Source: Armatimonadota bacterium
GTDB lineage: Bacteria; Armatimonadota; UBA10988
DNA length: 6,586 nt
Reading direction: 5' to 3'
Assembly (NCBI GenBank): GCA_016183835.1
Contig: JACPDV010000268.1
Span: 1 to 6,586 of the forward strand
Every line of letters begins with the position of its first letter. Position 1 is the first letter of the stretch. Below are positions 1 through 4,871 of the stretch, one piece after another. Under the pieces are notes generated by a model. It worked only from the letters and a program-made list of their open reading frames with translations. It searched no databases and was not told where the DNA came from. The translations under genes and the position numbers were made by a program.

Positions 1-594
1 CGGGAGTTCGAGGTCGCGCTGGCACACTTCGAGCGCGCTCAGGCGCTCCACTGGGAGCTGGGTAACCGGGCCGGCATCGCCTCCTCCCTCAGCTCACTGG
101 GCCTCGTCTACGCCTCGCTGGGCCAGCCCGAGCGCGCGCTGGACCACTGCCTGCAGGGGCTGGAGCTGAGCCGCGAGGTGGGCGAGAAGCGCGATGTGGT
201 GATCGCCTGCAACCACTGCGGCTCCGTGCACTACGAGCGCGGCGAGCAGCGCGAGGCGGCCGCGCTCTACGCGGAGGCAGCGCAGCTCGCCGACGAGATC
301 GGCGACCGGCTCTCGCTCTCCAGCTCACTCCTGGGCCTGGGCCAGGTCGCACTGCGGCTCGACCAGGACGATGACGCGGTGCGCTTCTACGCGGCGGCCG
401 AGGCGCTGCGCTCGGAGATCGGCGCGCCGCTGCCGGAGAGTCAGCGCGAAGAGCACGAGCGGGATCTGGCCACGCTGCGCGATCGCCTCGGCGGGGCCGG
501 GTTCGAGCGGCAGTGGCACGCCGGGACTGAAGCGGACCCAGTGGAGCTGACAATGCGCTGGGACGTGCCGCTGGTGCAGCGGGCGGAACGATAG
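1..594 (+). CDS. TPR-repeat protein, C-terminal part (5' end outside window)
   Basis: The frame is open from the first base and ends at TAG 592-594, giving 197 visible residues; the start lies to the left of the window. Three TPR-like units follow each other at an exact 40-residue spacing, each beginning with G-x-(R/K) at residues 21, 61 and 101. Each has the usual pattern of small residues in helix A (as in SSLGLVYASLG) and Ala/Leu in helix B (as in PERALDHCLQGLEL). The partial unit at 1-20 is the end of a fourth. After about residue 145 the repeats give way to a charged helix and a short tail (LRDRLGGAGFERQWHAG). That tail resembles the end of TPR arrays attached to bacterial nucleotidyl cyclases, SARP/LuxR regulators or protein kinases. 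TPR arrays are protein-interaction scaffolds. The effector domain, if any, is out of view, so the function cannot be named. Confidence 0.88.
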   Translation, partial: REFEVALAHFERAQALHWELGNRAGIASSLSSLGLVYASLGQPERALDHCLQGLELSREVGEKRDVVIACNHCGSVHYERGEQREAAALYAEAAQLADEIGDRLSLSSSLLGLGQVALRLDQDDDAVRFYAAAEALRSEIGAPLPESQREEHERDLATLRDRLGGAGFERQWHAGTEADPVELTMRWDVPLVQRAER

Positions 595-618
595 CGGCCA
601 GCCGCGAGATCGAATTCC

Positions 619-646
619 TTGCCCTCTCTCCCATCTGTGTTACAAT
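619..646 (+). promoter_or_regulatory. Candidate sigma70-type promoter for the DEAD-box helicase gene
   Basis: TTGCCC at 619-624 and TACAAT at 641-646 are separated by 16 nt. The match to TTGACA/TATAAT is four of six and five of six. It lies 25 bp after the TPR stop codon and would start RNA at about 653, leaving a leader of about 290 nt before the helicase start. The -10 sequence and its context (TACAAT followed by n-CC) recur in front of the lipoprotein gene. Prediction from sequence only. Confidence 0.5.
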
Positions 647-652
647 GCCCTT

Positions 653-939
653 GTTCCGGTCCCCGCAGCGGACAGCGCGAAGTCGCGCAGAGTGCTCGGG
701 GCCGGTCGAACTTAGGTTCAGGACGCTGTCATTCCCGCTCGTCCGCAGCGCTTCCGCCTCCCGAGCCACTCACGGCCTCGTCACGGCTGCTTGATGCTAC
801 CGTCGCGCCCGAACCGGGGCCCCTGCGACGAAGGACCGATGGCTCAAGTCCCCCCTCGGGCGAGCTGCGCGACCGCAACTGCCATTCCGGCCACCGGCCG
901 GGCAGGCGGTCAGTCCTCTCGGAAAGAACCAGACCCTAC
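653..939 (+). promoter_or_regulatory. Long 5' leader of the helicase gene
   Basis: This is a stretch of about 290 nt with no gene matching the codon usage of its neighbours. It holds several small possible hairpins. GCGCG 675-679 can pair with CGCGC 684-688 around a loop AAGT. GAAC 708-711 can pair with GTTC 716-719 around TTAG. GGCC can pair with GGCC around ACC near 889-899. GGTC 908-911 can pair with GACC 932-935, with an inner TCC/GGA pair (914-916 with 921-923) that would partly cover the weak Shine-Dalgarno-like GGAAAG at 921-926. Long structured leaders are known for some bacterial DEAD-box helicase mRNAs, such as deaD/csdA of E. coli. That this leader regulates the gene is inferred. 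I do not recognise a named RNA family here. Confidence 0.35.
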
Positions 940-943
940 GTGA
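839..943 (+). CDS. Possible 34-codon upstream ORF coupled to the helicase start
   Basis: ATG 839-841 follows GAAGGA (830-835) by 3 nt and opens a 34-residue frame beginning MAQVPPRASC and ending at TGA 941-943. This stop overlaps the helicase GTG start (940-942) as GTGA, the arrangement typical of translational coupling. The same frame is also open from an ATG at 794. The peptide is rich in Ala, Pro, Arg and Thr, has no recognisable domain, and resembles no leader peptide that I know. Third-position G/C is only about 60%, clearly lower than in the neighbouring genes, so it is not a typical protein gene. A regulatory uORF that feeds ribosomes to a poorly marked GTG start is plausible. A chance open frame is the alternative. 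Confidence 0.33.
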   Translation: MAQVPPRASCATATAIPATGRAGGQSSRKEPDPT

Positions 944-2211
944 CCCAGTTTGCTGAACTCGGGCTCTGCGAGCCCCTCCTGCGTGCGATCTCCGATGCGG
1001 GCTACCTAGAGCCCACTCCCATCCAAAGCGAGAGCATCCCTCACCTTCTGGCCGGCAACGATCTCCTGGGCTGCGCCCAGACCGGCACCGGCAAGACCGC
1101 TGCGTTCGCGCTCCCCATCCTGCAGCGCCTCGCCGCCGAGCCGCGCGACCCCGGTCTGCGTGGCTGCCGCGCGCTGATCCTCAGCCCCACCCGCGAGCTG
1201 GCGATGCAGATCGACGAGTGCCTCACCGCCTACGGCTACCACCTCGGCATCTCCCATGCCGTGGTCTACGGCGGCGTACACCAGAACCCGCAGGTGCAGG
1301 CCCTGGCCAAGGGCGTCGACGTGCTCGTGGCCACCCCGGGCCGCCTGCTCGACCTCATGAACCAGGGCTATTGCCGGCTGTGGAAGGTCGAGGTTTTGGT
1401 CCTCGACGAAGCTGACCGGATGCTCGACATGGGCTTCATCCACGATGTGCGCGAGATCCTCGCCGCCGTGCCGCGCAATCGGCAGGGGATGATGTTCTCG
1501 GCCACCGTGCCGCCGCGCATCCGCCACCTGGCCGGCGAGATCCTCAACGATCCCGCCGAGGTGATGGTGGCGCCGTCGGCCACGCCTGTCGAGCAGGTGG
1601 ACCAGCGCGTGATGTTCGTCGACCGGGCCGACAAGCGCGCCCTGCTGTGCGACATGGTCCGCGACCTCGAGCTCGAGCGCGTGCTGGTCTTCACCCGCAC
1701 GAAGCACGGCGCCAGCCGCCTGGCCAGCCAGATCGTGCGCTACGGCGGGCTGAGCTGCGACTCGATCCACGGCGACAAGCTGCAGTCCTCGCGCGACGCG
1801 GCGCTGCGCAGCTTCAAGGAAGGGCGCATCCGCGTGCTGGTGGCCACGGACGTGGCGGCGCGCGGGCTGGACATCGACGACATCGGCTACGTGGTGAACT
1901 ACGACCTGCCGAACGACCCGGACAGCTACGTCCACCGCATCGGCCGCACGGCGCGCGCCGGAGCTGAAGGCGTGGCGGTGACGTTCTGCGACGTGGACGA
2001 GATCGGCAGCCTGCGCGACATCGAGCGGCAGATCGACACGCATCTGCCGATTGTGACGGACCAGCCCTACCACTCCGAGGCCGGGCGCGAGAAGGCGCTG
2101 CGGATGCGCGAGGCACCGCCGAGCCGCGGACAGTCGGGCCGCGGCCGGAGCCGCGGCGGCCGGCAGCGGTCGCGCGGGCGGGGCCGCAGCAATGCGATGG
2201 CCGGCGACTGA
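940..2211 (+). CDS. rhlE: RhlE-type ATP-dependent DEAD-box RNA helicase
   Basis: This 423-residue protein is a complete DEAD-box core that unwinds or remodels RNA at the expense of ATP, acting in the cytoplasm on ribosome assembly or RNA decay. All motifs are intact: Q motif PTPIQ 25-29, I AQTGTGKT 46-53, Ia PTRELA 83-88, Ib TPGR 132-135, II DEAD 156-159, III SAT 187-189, IV VLVFTRT 248-254, V ATDVAARGLD 302-311 and VI HRIGRTARAG 332-341. From about 385 the chain becomes an Arg/Gly/Ser-rich basic tail, a usual RNA-binding extension of RhlE proteins. No DeaD-type RNA-recognition domain is present. The start is GTG 940, because MTQFAELGL matches the family N-terminus; the frame is open further upstream (from 619) but encodes no homologous sequence there. 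The ribosome site is weak, and the start overlaps the stop of a possible upstream ORF. The stop abuts the convergent UroD-like gene. Confidence 0.95.
   Translation: MTQFAELGLCEPLLRAISDAGYLEPTPIQSESIPHLLAGNDLLGCAQTGTGKTAAFALPILQRLAAEPRDPGLRGCRALILSPTRELAMQIDECLTAYGYHLGISHAVVYGGVHQNPQVQALAKGVDVLVATPGRLLDLMNQGYCRLWKVEVLVLDEADRMLDMGFIHDVREILAAVPRNRQGMMFSATVPPRIRHLAGEILNDPAEVMVAPSATPVEQVDQRVMFVDRADKRALLCDMVRDLELERVLVFTRTKHGASRLASQIVRYGGLSCDSIHGDKLQSSRDAALRSFKEGRIRVLVATDVAARGLDIDDIGYVVNYDLPNDPDSYVHRIGRTARAGAEGVAVTFCDVDEIGSLRDIERQIDTHLPIVTDQPYHSEAGREKALRMREAPPSRGQSGRGRSRGGRQRSRGRGRSNAMAGD
2138..2157. repeat. 8-bp palindromic unit repeated as a hairpin in the helicase tail
   Basis: GCCGCGGC occurs at 2138-2145 and again at 2150-2157, separated by CGGA. 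The unit is self-complementary, so the copies are both direct and inverted repeats and can form an 8-bp all-G/C stem with a 4-nt loop. It lies about 55 bp before the helicase stop, inside the part encoding the Arg/Gly-rich tail. No T-run follows, so it is not a canonical intrinsic terminator. The low-complexity coding sequence alone could explain it. Confidence 0.4.
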
Positions 2212-2217
2212 TCAGTC
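2206..2217. repeat. 12-bp perfect palindrome spanning both convergent stop codons
   Basis: GACTGATCAGTC reads the same on both strands. It contains the helicase TGA (2209-2211) and, on the other strand, the TGA of the UroD-like gene (2214-2212). The two genes therefore abut without an intergenic base, and no terminator lies between them. Whether the palindrome has a role is unknown. Confidence 0.6.
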
Positions 2218-3273
2218 CCACCAGTACGTCCGGAACTCCTCCAGTGCGGAGCAGAGCGCGTCGATGTTCCCCGGCGGGGTGGGCGGATAGACGCCGCAGA
2301 TGAACTCCAGCCCGCCCTCGGGCGAGCCGAGCTTGCGCACCTCTTCCTCGATCAGGTCGCGGATCTCGGCGCCTGTGCCGTAGGGCACGATGACCTGCCG
2401 GTCGATGTCGAGGCGGATGCAGAAGCGGCCCTTGCACTCGCGCGCGATGGCATCGATGCCGTTGCACAGGTCCTGCGGGTTGACGATGTCCACCCCGGCG
2501 GCGGCGAACTCGTCCAGCAGCTCCATGATGTAGCCGTCGCTGTGCAGGCCCACCAGCACGCCTGCCTCGCGGCAGGGCTGCATCACCGCCTGGTAGGTCG
2601 GCGTACACCAGCGGGCGAACATAGCCGGGCTGATCAGGCTGCGCTCCTGTGTGCCGAGGTCGTCGGCGAACTCCATGATGTCCACGCCCATGCCCACGTA
2701 CTGGTCCACCAGATAGCGCGTGTGCTGCTCGATGGCGGTGACCACTCGCCGCAGCTCGGGCGAGTCTTCGGCCATGTCGAGCAGCAGGTTCTCGAACCCG
2801 CGCAGGTAGGTGAGCCTGAGGAAGAGGAAGCCGTGGAAGGTGTGCCCGGCGGTCAGCCCGCCGGCGGCCCGCGCGGCGGCGACGTTGCGGCGCGTGGCCT
2901 CCCAGTCCATCGGCCCGCGGTCGGCCTGCGCGGCGGGATCCGGCGCGCGCCAGTCGGCGAGCTTGCTCCAGTCGTCCAGTGGGTGGCCGACCACCAGGCC
3001 CTCCAGTCCACCGAGGTTGAACTGCCAGGTGCAGCCCCACGCATCGACGATGGTCTGCATCCGCTGGTCGGCCTGGGCGCGGCGCATGGCCTCGTAGTCG
3101 TGGCCGCCCGGCTGGAAGCCGGGGAACAAGACGGGGTGCCGCGCCAGCACGTCATCGAGGGCCGGCCCCAGCTCCGCCCGAGTGGCGCCGGAGATTGCGA
3201 CCACCGACGGGATCCACTCGGGCGTCTGGAAGCGGGCGTTGCGGAGGTAGTTGTCGCGGTGGGACAGGGGCAT
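2212..3273 (-). CDS. Uroporphyrinogen decarboxylase-like (UroD/COG0407 family) protein
   Basis: This 353-residue protein belongs by overall pattern to the UroD-like TIM-barrel superfamily, which includes haem-pathway UroD and corrinoid/methylcobamide methyltransferases. Recognisable parts are an N-terminal MPLSHRDNYLRNARF, the FADDLGTQ segment at 202-209, ISPAMFARW at 214-222, HSDGYI at 244-249 with the following GVDIVNPQD (260-268), and a final GGLEFICGVYPPTPPGNI that resembles the closing strand of the barrel. It lacks the haem-UroD substrate-binding signature. It has HSDG where the zinc-binding methyltransferases (MtaA/CmuA type) have H-x-C-G, so neither activity can be assigned. Such divergent paralogues are frequent in Armatimonadota and Planctomycetota. 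The ATG at 3273 is preceded by GGGAG with 6 nt spacing. A longer frame, open to 3612, would run antisense through the lipoprotein gene and is not credible. The reaction is unknown. Confidence 0.85.
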   Translation of the reverse strand: MPLSHRDNYLRNARFQTPEWIPSVVAISGATRAELGPALDDVLARHPVLFPGFQPGGHDYEAMRRAQADQRMQTIVDAWGCTWQFNLGGLEGLVVGHPLDDWSKLADWRAPDPAAQADRGPMDWEATRRNVAAARAAGGLTAGHTFHGFLFLRLTYLRGFENLLLDMAEDSPELRRVVTAIEQHTRYLVDQYVGMGVDIMEFADDLGTQERSLISPAMFARWCTPTYQAVMQPCREAGVLVGLHSDGYIMELLDEFAAAGVDIVNPQDLCNGIDAIARECKGRFCIRLDIDRQVIVPYGTGAEIRDLIEEEVRKLGSPEGGLEFICGVYPPTPPGNIDALCSALEEFRTYWWD

Positions 3274-3279
3274 GGGGCA

Positions 3280-3293
3280 CTCCCGCGCGGGAG
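3280..3293. repeat. 14-bp palindrome over the ribosome site of the UroD-like gene
   Basis: CTCCCGCGCGGGAG is a perfect palindrome. On the minus strand its right half supplies the GGGAG ribosome site of the UroD-like gene, and its left half touches the candidate -10 box. In RNA it could fold as a 5-bp stem with a GCGC loop that hides the ribosome site; in DNA it could be an operator. In sequence this rich in G/C it may also be chance. Confidence 0.35.
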
Positions 3294-3320
3294 CGTATCC
3301 GGCCGCGGGCCGCGGCGCAA
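3292..3320 (-). promoter_or_regulatory. Candidate promoter for the UroD-like gene
   Basis: Read on the minus strand, TTGCGC (3320-3315) and TACGCT (3297-3292) are separated by 17 nt. RNA would start near 3285, only about a dozen bases before the ATG at 3273, so the leader would be very short and barely contain the ribosome site. The match is moderate (four of six in each box). Confidence 0.3.
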
Positions 3321-3381
3321 CGTCGGGCGCCTTGTGAAGAGACGATTGCGGCGACTCCGCCCGGAACGGGGCGAATCGCGG

Positions 3382-3405
3382 TACAATCCCGCATTCCACG
3401 GAGGG
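3382..3405 (+). promoter_or_regulatory. -10 box and ribosome-binding site of the lipoprotein gene
   Basis: TACAAT at 3382-3387 is identical to the -10 box in front of the helicase leader and would give a leader of about 17 nt. No clear -35 box is seen at the right distance; TTGCGG at 3346-3351 is 30 nt away, too far. The ribosome site GGAGGG at 3400-3405 sits 5 nt before the ATG at 3411 and is the strongest in the window. It fixes that start. Confidence 0.45.
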
Positions 3406-3410
3406 AATCC

Positions 3411-4070
3411 ATGCGAAGCCCGCTTCTCGCCTGTCTGCTCCTCGGCGCCGTGCTGGCCCTCGCCGCCGGCTGCGCGCCCAAGGAGCCGGAGCCCGGTCCC
3501 GCGCCGGCCGACACCGGCGGCGCCGCCCCCGCCCCGACCACCCCGGCTCCGGCCGACACCGGTGCGCCCGCCGCCCCGTCCCCCTCGGCCGCCGCTCCCA
3601 CCCCCGCGACACCCGGCGTCGCCAAGCCGTTGGAGCTGACCGAGCAGAACATCAAGAACGTGCTCGAGACGATCAAGGACCCGAAGATCAAAGCGGTCAC
3701 GGAGAAGTTCAAGGGCACCGGCGCCAGCGGCCCGTCCGCGATGGCCGCGGGGCTGGCCGGGATCAAGGCCGATGCCGAGCTGACCGCCATCGTCAAGAAG
3801 CACGGCTTTGCGAGCTGGGAAGAGTGGGCTGCCACCACCTCCAAGCTGTGGGTCGGCGCCTACAAGCTGGCCATGGAGAAGGCCCAGAAGGAAATGGGCA
3901 AGAGCATGGACTCCATGCCCGCCGAAGCCCGCAAGCAGATGGAGCAGGCCCACGCCGGCATGATCCAGGGCACCGAGAGCGCCGAGAAGTCGGTCGGCGG
4001 GATCACCGCGGAGGAGCTGAAGGCCATCGACAAGATGATGCCCGAGCTCGAGAAGGCGGGCAAGCGCTAA
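3411..4070 (+). CDS. Predicted lipoprotein with Pro/Ala linker and helical C-terminal domain
   Basis: The 219-residue protein begins with a lipoprotein signal peptide: a basic N-terminus, a hydrophobic stretch at 5-19 and a lipobox LAAGC with the acylated Cys at 21. It should be anchored in a membrane, facing the cell exterior or periplasm. Residues 22-73 are a Pro/Ala-rich linker carrying PAPADTG twice, at 30-36 and 45-51. From about 75 the chain is charged and helical, with LTEQNIKNVLETI at 77-89 and a GFASWEEWA motif at 132-140. That pattern, a helical domain with G-F-x-x-x-x-x-W before a long helix, is reminiscent of small secreted proteins of unknown function in many bacteria. I cannot name the family. 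It has its own promoter, diverges from the UroD-like gene and overlaps the tail of the convergent hydrolase gene by 2 nt. Confidence 0.87.
   Translation: MRSPLLACLLLGAVLALAAGCAPKEPEPGPAPADTGGAAPAPTTPAPADTGAPAAPSPSAAAPTPATPGVAKPLELTEQNIKNVLETIKDPKIKAVTEKFKGTGASGPSAMAAGLAGIKADAELTAIVKKHGFASWEEWAATTSKLWVGAYKLAMEKAQKEMGKSMDSMPAEARKQMEQAHAGMIQGTESAEKSVGGITAEELKAIDKMMPELEKAGKR
3504..3562 (+). repeat. 14-bp direct repeat in the lipoprotein linker
   Basis: CCGGCCGACACCGG occurs at 3504-3517 and 3549-3562, 45 bp (15 codons) apart and in frame. It encodes the duplicated PADTG segment. This is consistent with linker growth by duplication or slippage. Confidence 0.6.
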
Positions 4071-4866
4071 CTCGCGGCATGACGGCTGAGCCACGCGCGG
4101 AGCGCCGCGAAGAACGGCGCCCGCGCGTGCCGCTCCGCCCAGGGCCTGTGGCCGCAGCGCTCCAGCTCGGCGTACTCCAGGTGCGGCAGGTTCGGCAGCA
4201 GGCCGTCGCGGATCATGCGCCCCGGGTGCGGATCCCAGTCGCCGTGGAGCATCAGCACCGGCCGGCTTGGCAGCGCAGCATGTCGTCCCAGGTTTTGCCG
4301 TGCGCGCGCCCGTCGAACGGCTCGCTCGGCCCGAGGTCCTCCTCCGGCAGCGGGTCGAAGTCGTAGACCTTCCCGATCACCTCGTAGCGCCGTTGCAGCC
4401 GCTCGCCCGGGTCGTGCATTTCCGCGTCGATACGGGCGAGCTGCGCCCGGCCCTCGTGTCCGATGCGTTCGTCGACCAGCGCGCTGAACCGCTCCCGCGC
4501 AGCGGTGTCGAAGGTCCCGCAGCCCACCAGCACGACCGGTCCGGCCTCCTCGGGATGCGCGGCGGCGTAGGCCAGGGCGAGCATCGCGCCCCACGACTCA
4601 CCCACCACCGCCGGCCGGCCGCCCAGCGACGCCGCGAGATCGTGCAGGTCGGCCACATGGCGGGCGACGGTGAGCGGCTCGTCCGAGCTGCCGCGCTGCC
4701 ACGGCTCGATCGCGCGGAACCCGTCCGCCAGACCGCGGGCGATGGGCGCCGCGCTACCGCTCGCTGCCGGGCCGCCGTGGAGCACGATCACCATCGGACC
4801 GCCCGCCCCCCAGCGGCGGAGGCGGAGCGGACCGATGTGCTCGACGGGCGGCACTGGGTTCGGCAT
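4067..4866 (-). pseudogene. Alpha/beta hydrolase (prolyl aminopeptidase-like), frameshifted
   Basis: The gene reads in one frame from ATG 4866 to TGA 4254-4252 (204 residues) and continues in another frame to TAG 4069-4067. The first part has the oxyanion motif HGGP (30-33), PWQRGSS (55-61) and nucleophile elbow GESWG with Ser91 (codon 4596-4594). The second has RPVLMLHGDWDPHPG with the likely catalytic Asp (codon 4234-4232) and CGHRPW with the catalytic His (codon 4150-4148). The full triad is therefore split across frames, which switch between 4275 and 4264. The total of 800 nt is one base short of a multiple of three. From memory, relatives have a dozen or so residues between the MLRxQ and PVLMLHG segments that are missing here, so a deletion of about 40 nt is likely rather than a single-base slip. 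HGGP and the QRG motif resemble S33 peptidases; esterase activity is equally possible. The start is 5 nt after the upstream stop. Confidence 0.82.
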
Positions 4867-4871
4867 CGCGG

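Noticed and set aside
205..222. Zinc-binding CxxC in the TPR region (CNHC)
   Set aside because: The two Cys lie in helix A of an otherwise regular TPR unit, no second Cys pair follows, and the positions match variable helix positions.
595..618. Terminator after the TPR gene
   Set aside because: CGGC-CA-GCCG has a loop too short to fold and no T-run follows.
619..939. N-terminal extension of the helicase from ATG 643 or nearby
   Set aside because: The frame is open, but the sequence has no DEAD-box character, has a different base composition at third positions, and would start essentially at the promoter. The family N-terminus fits GTG 940.
1006..2073. 355-codon minus-strand frame opposite the helicase
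   Set aside because: It is antisense to a fully conserved helicase core. Its His/Val/Ala-rich composition is what G/C-rich third positions produce on the opposite strand.
3274..3612. Long N-terminal extension of the UroD-like protein
   Set aside because: It would run antisense through the signal peptide and linker of the lipoprotein. The ATG at 3273 has a good ribosome site and the expected family N-terminus.
2542..3639. 365-codon plus-strand frame opposite the UroD-like gene
   Set aside because: It has no recognisable domain, runs through the divergent promoter and ends in another frame of the lipoprotein gene. Antisense shadow.
4252..4290. Programmed -1 frameshift in the hydrolase
   Set aside because: No X-XXY-YYZ slippery heptamer is present in the right phase near the switch, and residues also appear to be missing. 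A lesion or an assembly fault fits better.
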